A stretch of 64,000 nt of DNA from Citrobacter portucalensis (GTDB taxonomy: Bacteria; Pseudomonadota; Gammaproteobacteria; Enterobacterales; Enterobacteriaceae): contig NZ_MVFY01000003.1 in assembly GCF_002042885.1 (NCBI RefSeq), forward strand, positions 124,001-188,000. The letters are read 5' to 3'. This document shows, in pieces, positions 1 to 8,368 of the stretch (positions are counted from its first letter, which is position 1; each line of letters opens with the position of its first letter). A program made the position numbers and the translations under genes. The notes beneath the pieces were generated by a model, which saw only the letters and a program-made list of their open reading frames with translations, ran no database searches and was not told the DNA's origin.

Positions 1-61
1 GGCCGCGTTTATGCAGGCATTAGGGTTTACAGCCCAGGAGAATGGCTGGGAAAAAAGATAA
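1..61 (+). CDS. panM: PanM (PanZ), PanD maturation factor, 3' end only
   Basis: Only the last 19 codons and the TAA stop are in the window. The peptide (AAFMQALGFTAQENGWEKR) matches the C-terminus of the GNAT-fold protein that triggers PanD self-cleavage in pantothenate synthesis. Its position just beyond livJ, on the opposite strand, is the E. coli arrangement. A REP unit follows the stop codon. Confidence 0.85.
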   Translation, partial: AAFMQALGFTAQENGWEKR

Positions 62-64
62 AAA

Positions 65-98
65 AGCCGGATGGCGCTGACGCTTGTCCGGCCTACAT
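65..98. repeat. REP element
   Basis: GCCGGATGGCGC...TCCGGCCTAC palindromic unit directly after the panM stop, between convergent panM and livJ. Confidence 0.8.
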
Positions 99-139
99 GC
101 TGGGAGCAAAAAATAAAAAACCATCTCGCAATTTTCCAA

Positions 140-250
140 GAATTTCACGTTGCAGGAAGGCGGCAAGTTATGAAGTCCCCGGGAGCTTACATAAGTAAGT
201 GACCGGGGTTGAATAACGTAGCCAACGCATCTGCAGCGCGAAAGGCGCCA
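140..250. repeat. ERIC (IRU) element
   Basis: The core CGGGAGCTTACATAAGTAAG, followed by TGACCGGGGTTGA, matches the central inverted repeat of enterobacterial ERIC elements. The flanks (TTTCACGTTGCAG on the left, CTGCAGCGCGAAA on the right) form the outer inverted arms. It lies just downstream of the livJ stop, so it is transcribed at the end of the livJ mRNA. Confidence 0.8.
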
Positions 251-256
251 GGAAAA

Positions 257-1360
257 TTATTTGGCGTCGGTCGCCGTCCCGTTTGCATGCCAGTCAAACA
301 CGCCGAATTCGAAGCCTTTCAGATCGCCCTTCGCATCCCATGACAGCGGCCCCATTACGGTTTCCACTGAGTTTGCTTTCAGGTATTTGGCAATTTCAGC
401 CGGGTCGTCAGACTGGTTCAGACCGGCCTGTAAGGATTGCAGCGCGGCGTAGGTGGTCCATACGAATGCGCCGCTCGGATCCTGTTTCTTGGCTTTGATC
501 GCGTCCACAATCGGTTTGTTCGCCGGAACCTGATCGTAGTTCTTCGGTTTCGTTACCAGTAAGCCTTCTGCAGACTCACCCGCGATGTTAGACAGCGACA
601 CGTTCGCTACCCCTTCTGGTCCCATAAACTGGGTTTTCAGACCCGCAGCGCGTGCCTGGCGCAGAATCTGCCCCATTTCCGGGTGGTAACCACCGTAGTA
701 AACGAAATCGATATTCTCTTTCTTCAGACGCGCCACCAGCGTCGAGAAGTCTTTTTCACCGGCGGTGATTCCGTCGAAGAACACCACGTCAGCGTTGGCT
801 TTCTTGAGGTTATCCTGCACGGAACGCGCCAGGCCTTCACCGTACTGTTGTTTGTCGTGAACGATCGCAATGCGCTTCGGCTTCACTTTTTCAACGATAT
901 ATTTGGCAGCAGTTGGGCCCTGATCGGAATCCAGACCGGTGGTACGCATCACCAGGTTATAGCCGCGCGCGGTCAGCTCAGGCGCCGTTGCCGCTGGGGT
1001 GATCATCAGAATGCCTTCGTCTTCATAGATATCTGACGCAGGCTGAGTGGAAGACGAGCACAGGTGGCCGATAACATATTTAATCCCGTCATTGACCACT
1101 TTGTTAGCTACCGCTACCGCTTGTTTCGGGTCACAGGCATCGTCATATTTCACCATGACCAGTTTGTCGCCTTTCACGCCGCCTTTGGCGTTGATATCTG
1201 CAATCGCCTGCTCTGCGCCAGTAAATTCCTGATCGCCATACTGCGCTACCGGACCGGACATCGCGCCGACGACGGCAACTTTAATATCCTTAGCAAACGC
1301 CATATTGCTCAAAGACAGGGCGATACATCCTGCCAATAACGCTTTACCCTTCATATTCAT
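257..1360 (-). CDS. livJ: Leu/Ile/Val(/Thr)-binding periplasmic protein LivJ
   Basis: Periplasmic solute-binding protein of the LIV-I branched-chain amino acid ABC transporter; it delivers substrate to LivHMGF. The mature part is nearly identical to E. coli LivJ, including the signature [22 protein letters not shown] Sec signal peptide covers about residues 1-23 ([23 protein letters not shown], broken before KD). The start chosen gives 367 aa, the family length. An upstream in-frame start at 1459 would add 33 residues before the signal peptide and is rejected. A GGGGA purine tract lies about 8 bases upstream. The gene sits downstream of rpoH and is separated from it by a terminator and a BIME, so it is its own transcription unit, Lrp-controlled in E. 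coli. Confidence 0.97.
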   Translation of the reverse strand: MNMKGKALLAGCIALSLSNMAFAKDIKVAVVGAMSGPVAQYGDQEFTGAEQAIADINAKGGVKGDKLVMVKYDDACDPKQAVAVANKVVNDGIKYVIGHLCSSSTQPASDIYEDEGILMITPAATAPELTARGYNLVMRTTGLDSDQGPTAAKYIVEKVKPKRIAIVHDKQQYGEGLARSVQDNLKKANADVVFFDGITAGEKDFSTLVARLKKENIDFVYYGGYHPEMGQILRQARAAGLKTQFMGPEGVANVSLSNIAGESAEGLLVTKPKNYDQVPANKPIVDAIKAKKQDPSGAFVWTTYAALQSLQAGLNQSDDPAEIAKYLKANSVETVMGPLSWDAKGDLKGFEFGVFDWHANGTATDAK

Positions 1361-1550
1361 CCTGACAATCCCCATTATTGTGGTTATTACGTGTGTTGTG
1401 ATGTTGTTGTTCAGCACTTTATTTCGATTATTGGATAGCCACCCGTGCTTTAGCAGCATACTCTGCTAAAACATACCCGATTTTTATTATTTTGGAATAG
1501 CTAAATTTACATCCAGATAACAAATTCGTATCTGGGGAGGGGAGGAAAGG

Positions 1551-1626
1551 TCGTAGGCCCGATAAGCAAAGCGCCATCGGGCAAAGGTGTTGCCGGATGG
1601 CAGCGTAAACGCCTTATCCGGCCTAC
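1551..1626. repeat. BIME: two inverted REP units
   Basis: GTAGGCCCGATAAGC...GCCATCGGGC followed by TTGCCGGATGGC...GCCTTATCCGGCCTAC. It lies between the livJ promoter region and the rpoH terminator. Confidence 0.85.
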
Positions 1627-1631
1627 AAAAA

Positions 1632-1661
1632 ACAAAACCCCCGAATTCACATTCGAGGGTT
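1632..1661 (-). terminator. rpoH intrinsic terminator
   Basis: On the minus strand ACCCTCGAA pairs with TTCGGGGGT around a short loop, followed by TTTTGTTTTT. It lies 20-50 bases past the rpoH stop codon. Confidence 0.85.
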
Positions 1662-1680
1662 CATTGGCAATGCGCGAAGA

Positions 1681-2535
1681 TTACGCTTCGATCGCCGCGC
1701 GCAGTTTTTTCATGGCGTTCTTTTCAAGCTGACGAACACGTTCAGCGGAAACGCCGTAGCGATCGGCCAGTTCCTGCAACGTCGACTTGTTGTCTTCGTC
1801 CAGCCAACGGGCACGAATGATGTCCTGGCTACGCTCGTCCAGACCTTCCATTGCGTGGGTCAGTTTGTTCGCGGCCTGATCTTCCCAGTTATCTTCTTCA
1901 ATGCCGTCGGCAAAGTTAGAAGATTTATCCTGCAGATACAGCACCGGGGCCATCGGCTGGCTGTCAGACTCATCGTCTGAAGACATGTCAAACGTCATGT
2001 CCTGTGCCGCCATACGGGACTCCATTTCGCGCACGTCTTTGCTGGAAACACCCAGCTCGCGAGCAACCATTTCAACTTCGTCCTGGTTAAACCAGCCCAG
2101 ACGCTGTTTGGTTTTACGCAGGTTAAAGAACAGCTTACGCTGTGCTTTGGTGGTCGCGACTTTAACGATACGCCAGTTACGCAGAACGTATTCGTGGATC
2201 TCAGCTTTGATCCAATGCACGGCGAAGGAAACCAGGCGCACACCCACTTCCGGGTTGAAACGGCGCACAGCTTTCATCAGGCCGATATTACCTTCCTGAA
2301 TCAGATCCGCCTGCGGCAGGCCATAGCCCGCATAATTACGAGCAACATGAACAACAAAGCGCAGGTGAGACAGGATCAGCGTTTTAGCTGCTTCCAGATC
2401 GCCCTGGTAATGCAGCTTTTCAGCCAGTGCCCGCTCCTCGTCAGCCGACAACATCGGCCACGCGTTCGCAGCCCGGATGTAAGATTCCAGGTTACCAACA
2501 GGGGCTAAAGCTAAATTTTGCATTTCTTTGGTCAT
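1681..2535 (-). CDS. rpoH: RNA polymerase heat-shock sigma factor, sigma-32
   Basis: Directs RNA polymerase to heat-shock promoters (CTTGAAA/CCCCATNT). It is 284 aa, the same as E. coli. Sigma region 2 holds [19 protein letters not shown] (residues 78-96) and the core-binding and melting segments. The RpoH-specific box QRKLFFNLR lies at residues 132-140. The C-terminal region 4.2 helix-turn-helix contains [20 protein letters not shown]. In E. coli the mRNA 5' region acts as a thermosensor, and the protein is controlled by DnaK/J and FtsH; the close sequence conservation suggests the same here. It lies downstream of ftsYEX but has its own promoters. The prlC promoter in this window is a probable direct target. 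Confidence 0.98.
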   Translation of the reverse strand: MTKEMQNLALAPVGNLESYIRAANAWPMLSADEERALAEKLHYQGDLEAAKTLILSHLRFVVHVARNYAGYGLPQADLIQEGNIGLMKAVRRFNPEVGVRLVSFAVHWIKAEIHEYVLRNWRIVKVATTKAQRKLFFNLRKTKQRLGWFNQDEVEMVARELGVSSKDVREMESRMAAQDMTFDMSSDDESDSQPMAPVLYLQDKSSNFADGIEEDNWEDQAANKLTHAMEGLDERSQDIIRARWLDEDNKSTLQELADRYGVSAERVRQLEKNAMKKLRAAIEA

Positions 2536-2649
2536 TCAAATCCTCTCAATCTTTTCATCTGGCGCATTGGCTAAAAACTAATTAACAAAAACCAGTAGCA
2601 ACAACCATGCCAGAGCTTATGAGCAACGAGAATATCATTCAATCTTTTA

Positions 2650-2677
2650 TCAGACAGTGATTTTATCCACAAGTTCC
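2650..2677 (-). promoter_or_regulatory. rpoH sigma-E promoter (P3) with DnaA box
   Basis: Minus strand: GGAACTT (2671-2677), a 16-bp spacer, then TCTGA (2650-2654), the sigma-E consensus. A perfect DnaA box TTATCCACA (plus strand 2663-2671) lies inside the spacer. This matches the known E. coli rpoH P3 promoter, where DnaA represses. The 270-bp ftsX-rpoH gap also has room for the other rpoH promoters, which were not resolved individually. Confidence 0.85.
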
Positions 2678-2805
2678 ATGTCGTAATGTGTATAGATTAC
2701 GCACAAAATGTGACATCACAATGAATACGCCGGGAAGAGATCACAGGGACTCTTTCCCTGCAGAGCGAACTACTCAGTGCAGGGAAAGATTATACCAGAG
2801 ATTTT

Positions 2806-3864
2806 TTAATCGGGGGTAAAGTGGCGTAAATGTTGAACCGTGGCAAGCCAGGCTGCCACCCAGCCAATCATTGAGCACACCAGCAGCAATAACAGGCACT
2901 CGTCGAATGATAAGCCATTGATATCAAACTTGGTTCCAAATACCTGTGCCACCTCAGTCACCGCTGACGACAGACGCATCACCAAAATTTCTGACAAAAT
3001 CAGTGAAAGAAATGCACCGGAAAAACCGAGCAGTGCACCGCCGTAGAGGAACGGACGCAGGATAAATCCATCCGTCGCGCCAATCAGTTTTTGCACGTTA
3101 ATGGTATCGCGTCGCGCAAAAATACTCAGCCGCACGCTGTTACCGATGACTAGGAAGACCGCAGCCACCATCAGCACGCCGATCATCGCTGAAACGCGTC
3201 CGACAAGGCCCGTCAGCGCCGCCAGGCGAGCGAACCAGCTGTCATCCATTCGCACTTCATCAATACCGTTGATTTGTGCGATGCGGTCACGCAGCGTGTT
3301 CAGCGACTCCGTACCCTGGAAGTCCAGTTTCGGGATAACAACCGCCACGGCCGGAAGCGGGTTCTCTTCCAGCATATCCAGCGCGCCGCCAAAGCCAGAC
3401 CAGTTACGGAATTCGCCCAGCGCGTCGTCACGAGAAAGATAATTCACTTTCTCCACGCCCTGCTCGGCCTGCAACTGACCAACCACCCGCGCCGCCGCAT
3501 CATCATCCAGCGTTTTTTGCAGGTAAACGGTGATCTGCGGAGACGGATAATACTGGCTTGCCGCATGGTTTACGTTCTTATAAACCATGTAGCATACGCT
3601 TGGCAGCGTCAGGGAGATGGCAATGACCATCACCGTCAGAAACGTCGCCAGCGGCTTGCTTTTCAGGTCCTGTAACGCGCCCTGAAACGCATAACGTACC
3701 TGCTCGTTAAAGACATTAGTTTTACGCGAGTTCGGCTTTGGCGCGGCTTTCGCACGCTTTGGCGCGTTGCGACCGCCGTCACCCGACGCACCGCCCGATT
3801 TACGAAAGCGATCCAGTCGGCCACCGAACTGTTTGATTTGGTTAATAGCGTCACGTCTATTCAT
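2806..3864 (-). CDS. ftsX: Cell-division ABC transporter permease-like protein FtsX
   Basis: Inner-membrane partner of FtsE in the divisome. In E. coli FtsEX regulates EnvC and the amidases that split septal peptidoglycan, so it is a signalling rather than a transport complex. The 352-residue start (MNRRDAINQ) matches E. coli, and the longer reading from 3891 is rejected. It has a basic N-terminal cytoplasmic region, a first membrane segment near residue 75 ([23 protein letters not shown]), a periplasmic domain, then three membrane segments in the last 140 residues. It overlaps ftsE by 8 bases (CATGAATAG), which suggests translational coupling. Confidence 0.97.
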   Translation of the reverse strand: MNRRDAINQIKQFGGRLDRFRKSGGASGDGGRNAPKRAKAAPKPNSRKTNVFNEQVRYAFQGALQDLKSKPLATFLTVMVIAISLTLPSVCYMVYKNVNHAASQYYPSPQITVYLQKTLDDDAAARVVGQLQAEQGVEKVNYLSRDDALGEFRNWSGFGGALDMLEENPLPAVAVVIPKLDFQGTESLNTLRDRIAQINGIDEVRMDDSWFARLAALTGLVGRVSAMIGVLMVAAVFLVIGNSVRLSIFARRDTINVQKLIGATDGFILRPFLYGGALLGFSGAFLSLILSEILVMRLSSAVTEVAQVFGTKFDINGLSFDECLLLLLVCSMIGWVAAWLATVQHLRHFTPD

Positions 3865-4525
3865 GCGCCAGGCCTCCATGCAGATGTCCATCGCTCAGAA
3901 CCATTTGGCGATAGGAGCGACGGGAGATCAGACCAATATCGTGCGTGGCCATTAATACCGTGACCCCGACGCGGTTAAACTCTTCGAACAGGCGAAGGAT
4001 CCCTTCTGACAGCGCGTCATCCAGGTTCCCCGTTGGTTCATCCGCCAGCAGCACCGCAGGTTTGTTCACCACCGCACGGGCGATGCCGACGCGTTGTTGT
4101 TCACCGCCGGAGAGCTGAATCGGGAAGTTTTTCGCTTTGTCCAACAGCCCGACCTTATCCAGCGCCGCTGACACGCGACGACGAATATCGTCCCCGCTGG
4201 CACCCGCGATGATTAGCGGGATTGCCACGTTGTCAAACACGGTTCTGTCCATCAACAGGTGGTGATCCTGAAAAATCATGCCAATCTGACGACGCAGAAA
4301 CGGCACTTCACGGTTTTTCAAACGGCTGATGTCATGCCCGCTAAAGTAGATTTTCCCGGCGCTGGGCCGTTCAATTCCACAAATCAGCTTCAGCAGGGTA
4401 CTTTTCCCCGCGCCGGAGTGGCCGGTCAGAAACGCCATCTCGCCAGGCTGCATATGGAAGGTCACTCCCTGCAGCGCTTGTCTCCCACCGAGATAGGCCT
4501 TGCTGACATGTTCAAAGCGAATCAT
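3857..4525 (-). CDS. ftsE: Cell-division ATP-binding protein FtsE
   Basis: ABC-type ATPase that powers FtsX and links ATP hydrolysis to septal cell-wall splitting. It is 222 aa. Walker [10 protein letters not shown] is at about residues 35-43, the signature LSGGEQQR near 138, Walker [10 protein letters not shown] near 158, and the switch His in MATHD near 192. It starts 3 bases after the ftsY stop codon and overlaps ftsX, so ftsY-ftsE-ftsX reads as one operon, as in E. coli. Confidence 0.98.
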   Translation of the reverse strand: MIRFEHVSKAYLGGRQALQGVTFHMQPGEMAFLTGHSGAGKSTLLKLICGIERPSAGKIYFSGHDISRLKNREVPFLRRQIGMIFQDHHLLMDRTVFDNVAIPLIIAGASGDDIRRRVSAALDKVGLLDKAKNFPIQLSGGEQQRVGIARAVVNKPAVLLADEPTGNLDDALSEGILRLFEEFNRVGVTVLMATHDIGLISRRSYRQMVLSDGHLHGGLAHE

Positions 4526-4527
4526 TG

Positions 4528-6054
4528 TTAATCCTCTCGGGCAAAAAGTGCCTCTATAAAATCGTCCGCTTTAAACGGACGTAAATCCTCGATACGTTCG
4601 CCCACACCGATATAGCGGATAGGGATGCCAAACTGATCGGCTACCGAGAAGATAACCCCGCCCTTCGCCGTACCGTCCAGCTTGGTCAGGGTGATACCGG
4701 TTAAGCCCACCGCTTCATGGAACAGTTTGGCCTGGCTTATCGCATTCTGCCCGGTGCTGGCGTCGATAGTCAGCATAACTTCATGCGGCGCATCTTCGTC
4801 CAGCTTCTTCATGACGCGAACGATTTTTTTCAATTCTTCCATCAGGTGCGATTTATTCTGCAAACGCCCTGCGGTATCAGCGATCAGCACGTCTACGTTA
4901 CGCGCCTTCGCCGCCTGGATGGCATCAAAGATAACGGACGCGGAATCCGCGCCAGTATGCTGAGCAATCACCGGGATGTTGTTACGCTGACCCCAAACCT
5001 GCAGCTGTTCTACCGCCGCCGCACGGAAAGTATCACCTGCCGCCAGCATTACCGATTTACCCTGCTGCTCAAACTGACGCGCCAGCTTACCAATAGTGGT
5101 GGTTTTGCCCACGCCGTTGACGCCAACCATTAAGATAACAAATGGTGTTTTGCCATCAACGTTCAGCGGTTCGTCAACCTTCGCCAGAATCTCGCCCATC
5201 TCTTCTTTCAACAGACCGTACAGCGCTTCCGCATCTTTAAGCTGCTTGCGGCTGGCGCCTTCCGTCAGATTCGCAATGATTTTGCGGGTCGTTTCTACAC
5301 CCACATCAGCGATCAGCAGTTGCTCTTCTAGCTCTTCAAACAGATCATCGTCGATCTTTTTACCACGGAACAGACTGATAAATCCGGAACCGAGGTTTTC
5401 TTTTGTTTTCAGCAGGCTGCGTTTCAGACGCGCAAAGAAACCTTCTTTGGTTGGTTTTTCCTGCTCCTGGACCGCCTCTTCTTCTACCGGTTCTTCTACA
5501 GCAGGTTCTTCTACCGGCACCACCATAACCGCTTCTTCAGCAGCCTCAGCGGCCAGCGCCTGTGCTTCCAGATCTTCGTCGGTCAGCTGCGGTTCGTTTT
5601 CAGCTTCTTCTTCAGCCGCCTCAACGATTTCCACGGTTTCCGCTTCGGCCTGCCACTCTTCGGCAGAAACGTCTTCAGTTTTCACCTCTTCCGGCAGCGG
5701 CAATTCTTCGCGTTCGATAACCACCGCTGCTGGCGTTTCCACTACAGTTTCAGCAACGGGTTCAGCAACCGGCTCAATCTCCGGCTGCACTTGTTCGCCG
5801 ACAGGTTCTTCTTCCGGCTGCAGTTTTTCGATTTCCGCAACCTGTTCAGTTACTTCAACGACTTCAGCTGCAAAGGCTTGCGTTTCAGCCTCGCTACGGG
5901 TTTCCTCGACGTGCGGTTGTTCGTCAACGACGGTAGTTTCTTCAGCAACCGGTTGTTGTTCTTCGTTTTTTACTTCTGTCTCGTTTTCCGGTGCCTGCTC
6001 TTTTTGACCAAAGCCCAGCCAGGAAAAAAAGCCACGTTTTTTCTCTTTCGCCAT
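4528..6054 (-). CDS. ftsY: Signal recognition particle receptor FtsY
   Basis: SRP receptor GTPase that docks Ffh/4.5S RNA-ribosome complexes at SecYEG for co-translational insertion of membrane proteins. It is 508 aa against 497 in E. coli; the extra length lies in the acidic A domain (residues about 15-205), which is very rich in Glu, Val, Ala and Pro and drifts between species. The NG domain follows, with G1 GVNGVGKTTT, G3 DTAGR, and G4 TKLDGTAKGG near the C-terminus. It is the first gene of ftsYEX, divergent from rsmD across a 151-bp gap. Confidence 0.98.
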   Translation of the reverse strand: MAKEKKRGFFSWLGFGQKEQAPENETEVKNEEQQPVAEETTVVDEQPHVEETRSEAETQAFAAEVVEVTEQVAEIEKLQPEEEPVGEQVQPEIEPVAEPVAETVVETPAAVVIEREELPLPEEVKTEDVSAEEWQAEAETVEIVEAAEEEAENEPQLTDEDLEAQALAAEAAEEAVMVVPVEEPAVEEPVEEEAVQEQEKPTKEGFFARLKRSLLKTKENLGSGFISLFRGKKIDDDLFEELEEQLLIADVGVETTRKIIANLTEGASRKQLKDAEALYGLLKEEMGEILAKVDEPLNVDGKTPFVILMVGVNGVGKTTTIGKLARQFEQQGKSVMLAAGDTFRAAAVEQLQVWGQRNNIPVIAQHTGADSASVIFDAIQAAKARNVDVLIADTAGRLQNKSHLMEELKKIVRVMKKLDEDAPHEVMLTIDASTGQNAISQAKLFHEAVGLTGITLTKLDGTAKGGVIFSVADQFGIPIRYIGVGERIEDLRPFKADDFIEALFARED

Positions 6055-6205
6055 TTGCGACTACACTCCCCCGCTGTTGCTTCATGGCACAGCGTCAACG
6101 CTATGTACATAGCAGCTAAAAAAATGATGAAATAGTCTATCACTTAACTTAACTCACATCACCGCCTGGAATGACATGCTATAGGCGGATTGAGCAATAA
6201 TAGAA

Positions 6206-6802
6206 ATGAAAAAACCGAATCACTCTGGTAGCGGCCAGATCCGCATTATTGGCGGGCAATGGCGTGGCCGTAAACTCCCGGTTCCGGACAGTCCCGGCCT
6301 GCGTCCGACCACCGACCGTGTGCGCGAAACGTTGTTTAACTGGCTGGCCCCGGTAATGGTCGATGCTCACTGTCTGGACTGCTTCGCCGGCAGCGGCGCG
6401 CTGGGGCTGGAAGCCCTCTCTCGCTATGCGGCAAATGCGACGCTTCTGGAGATGGATCGCGCGGTATCTCAGCAGCTACAAAAGAATCTCGCCACGCTGA
6501 AAGCCTCTCACGCCCGCGTCGTCAACACCAATACGCTGACATTTTTGGCTCAGGCAGGTACGCCGCATAACGTGGTATTTGTTGACCCGCCGTTTCGCAA
6601 AGGATTACTGGAAGAAACATTAACTCTTCTGGAAACTCATGGCTGGCTGGCAAATGAAGCGTATATTTACGTTGAAAGCGAAGTAGAAAACGGCTTACCG
6701 CCGGTTCCGGTGAACTGGTCGCTATACCGTGAGAAAGTCGCCGGACAGGTCGCCTATCGCCTGTACCAACGTGAAGCACAAGGAGAGCACGATGCTGATT
6801 AA
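6206..6802 (+). CDS. rsmD: 16S rRNA (guanine-966-N2)-methyltransferase RsmD
   Basis: Rossmann-fold SAM-dependent methyltransferase that modifies G966 of 16S rRNA in the 30S subunit. It is 198 aa. The SAM-binding loop is CLDCFAGSGALGLEALSR (about residues 57-74) and the catalytic motif is VDPPF (about 129-133). The start MKKPNHSGSGQIRIIGG matches the E. coli protein. The stop codon overlaps the next gene, yhhL, by 11 bases. Confidence 0.97.
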   Translation: MKKPNHSGSGQIRIIGGQWRGRKLPVPDSPGLRPTTDRVRETLFNWLAPVMVDAHCLDCFAGSGALGLEALSRYAANATLLEMDRAVSQQLQKNLATLKASHARVVNTNTLTFLAQAGTPHNVVFVDPPFRKGLLEETLTLLETHGWLANEAYIYVESEVENGLPPVPVNWSLYREKVAGQVAYRLYQREAQGEHDAD

Positions 6803-7067
6803 CCTGGGACGCCTGTTGATGCTGTGCGTATGGGCATTTTTACTACTGAATATTTTCCAACCCTTTCCACGCCCGCTCAACATCTTCGTTAACGTCGCAC
6901 TGATATTTATGGTGCTGATGCATGGCATGCAGCTGGCGCTGCTAAAAAGCACCATGCCTAAAGATGGCCCGCAGATGACCAACGGAGAGAAAATCCGTAT
7001 TTTTCTGTTCGGCGTCTTTGAGCTACTGGTGTGGCAGAAGAAGATTAAAGATCAGTTGAAGAAGTAG
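6792..7067 (+). CDS. yhhL: DUF1145 family small membrane protein YhhL
   Basis: Function unknown. It is 91 aa with two predicted membrane segments (about residues 8-26 and 29-50) and a basic C-terminal tail (KKIKDQLKK). The start ATG at 6792 lies inside rsmD and is preceded by AGGAG at 6781-6785, so the two genes are translationally coupled. Conserved next to rsmD in enterics. In-frame readings from further upstream lie wholly in rsmD and are rejected. Confidence 0.9.
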   Translation: MLINLGRLLMLCVWAFLLLNIFQPFPRPLNIFVNVALIFMVLMHGMQLALLKSTMPKDGPQMTNGEKIRIFLFGVFELLVWQKKIKDQLKK

Positions 7068-7116
7068 CTGTGATCTTTTCGCCCGGCGGCACGTTGCGGG
7101 CCGGGGCGAAAAATCT

Positions 7117-7151
7117 GTAGGCCGGATAAGGCGTAAGCCGCCATCCGGCAT
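7117..7151. repeat. REP element
   Basis: GTAGGCCGGATAAGGCG...GCCGCCATCCGGCA between the convergent genes yhhL and yhhM. A GC-rich hairpin (TTTTCGCCC/GGGGCGAAAA) lies just before it at about 7077-7112. Confidence 0.85.
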
Positions 7152-7166
7152 CAGTCAGATGACACC

Positions 7167-7526
7167 TTAGCGTTCAAGCGTAAAATCAACAAATCGCGAA
7201 CCTTTGTAACTCAGCGTGCCTTTATCCCCGACCGTTAACGCGTGGTACTGCTGCGCATCCAGACGAAACGTCTGCTCCATCCCCCCGTTTTGTGGCTTAA
7301 AGCTGGCTTCATAGCGCATGCTGGTTCCTGCCGGGCTCACTTCCTGCTGACGGGATCGCCGATCGTTTAGCGGTTTTTCCCGTTTGTTACTTACCACCAC
7401 CTGCTTTTGCACCAGCGGCGCCGCATCATTATCGGCTTTTTCTCGCCGCTGCTGAACAAAGCGAAACGACGCAGCGATAACGATTAAGACAATGATAACA
7501 ATGAAAAAAAGTGGTGGTTTGCTCAT
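7167..7526 (-). CDS. yhhM: DUF2500 domain-containing membrane protein YhhM
   Basis: Function unknown. It is 119 aa with one N-terminal membrane segment (about residues 5-24, FFIVIIVLIVIAASFRFV) and then a soluble beta-rich domain with MRYEASFKPQNGGMEQTFRL. Length and sequence match E. coli YhhM closely. The gap to divergent yhhN is 141 bp. Confidence 0.9.
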   Translation of the reverse strand: MSKPPLFFIVIIVLIVIAASFRFVQQRREKADNDAAPLVQKQVVVSNKREKPLNDRRSRQQEVSPAGTSMRYEASFKPQNGGMEQTFRLDAQQYHALTVGDKGTLSYKGSRFVDFTLER

Positions 7527-7667
7527 ATTATTAACCCATCAGAAAATGCGGAAATAAGCATACATCGCCTGTTATGGTGTTGTCATCTGGCTGTGTCGAC
7601 CTCTACACTGGACAGTAGAGCCGTGAGCACCCCGCTTACGAAAAAATAACGAATTCAAGGAACTAAG

Positions 7668-8294
7668 ATGCTTTGGTCGTTTATCGCTGTCTGTCTTTCC
7701 GCATGGTTGTTCGTGGATGCTTCCTATCGTGGACCTGCCTGGCAACGCTGGGTCTTTAAGCCCCTGACGTTACTCCTGCTGGCGCTGCTGGCCTGGCAGG
7801 CGCCAATGTTTAACGCTATCAGCTATCTGGTGCTGGCTGGCCTGCTTGCCTCGCTGCTGGGCGATGCGCTGACGCTGTTACCGCGCCAACGCCTGCTGTA
7901 CGCCGTGGGGGCATTCTTCCTGTCGCATCTGCTGTACACCATCTACTTCGCCAGCCAAATGACGCTGTCATTCTTCTGGCCTTTGCCGTTGGTGCTGGTA
8001 GTGCTGGGGGCGTTGCTGATCGCCGTGATCTGGACGCGTCTGGAAGAGCTGCGTGTCGCTATCTGCACCTTTATCGGCATCACGCTGATGATGGTCTGGA
8101 TGGCCGGTGAGCTGTGGTTCTTCCGCCCGACCGCCCCGGCGCTGTCGGCATTTATGGGCGCGTCCCTCCTGTTCATCGGCAACATTGTCTGGCTGGGTAG
8201 CCATTACCGTCGCCGCTTCCGCGCCGATAACGCCATTGCCGCCGCCTGCTACTTCGCCGGACATTTCCTGATTGTTCGTTCGTTGTATCTTTAA
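7668..8294 (+). CDS. yhhN: Lysoplasmalogenase/TMEM86-like membrane protein YhhN
   Basis: YhhN-family integral membrane protein, 208 aa, with about eight hydrophobic segments and few charged residues. The eukaryotic relatives (TMEM86) hydrolyse lysoplasmalogens; no bacterial role can be read from the sequence. The start ATG at 7668 has AAGGA upstream. The gene ends 6 bases before the -35 box of the zntA promoter. Confidence 0.88.
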   Translation: MLWSFIAVCLSAWLFVDASYRGPAWQRWVFKPLTLLLLALLAWQAPMFNAISYLVLAGLLASLLGDALTLLPRQRLLYAVGAFFLSHLLYTIYFASQMTLSFFWPLPLVLVVLGALLIAVIWTRLEELRVAICTFIGITLMMVWMAGELWFFRPTAPALSAFMGASLLFIGNIVWLGSHYRRRFRADNAIAAACYFAGHFLIVRSLYL

Positions 8295-8299
8295 AACGC

Positions 8300-8331
8300 T
8301 TGACTCTGGAGTCGACTCCAGAGTGTATCCT
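8300..8331 (+). promoter_or_regulatory. zntA promoter with ZntR operator
   Basis: -35 TTGACT at 8300-8305 and -10 TATCCT at 8326-8331, separated by 20 bp instead of 17. The stretched spacer carries a perfect 22-bp palindrome (8303-8324, arms ACTCTGGAGTC/GACTCCAGAGT). This is the hallmark of promoters untwisted by MerR-family activators and is the known ZntR site. Confidence 0.95.
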
Positions 8332-8368
8332 CCGGTTAATACGAAATGATTATCAACCGGAGGATGCC

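Noticed and set aside
1361-1459. N-terminal extension of livJ
   Set aside because: Would place 33 residues before a clear Sec signal peptide; the E. coli protein starts at 1360.
5096-6007. 303-codon open frame on the plus strand opposite ftsY
   Set aside because: Serine/threonine-rich antisense of the acidic Glu/Val repeats of FtsY; no start signal and no domain.
7077-7112. Terminator between yhhL and yhhM
   Set aside because: The hairpin is strong (TTTTCGCCC/GGGGCGAAAA), but on both strands the stem is followed by A rather than T, so it is not a standard intrinsic terminator.
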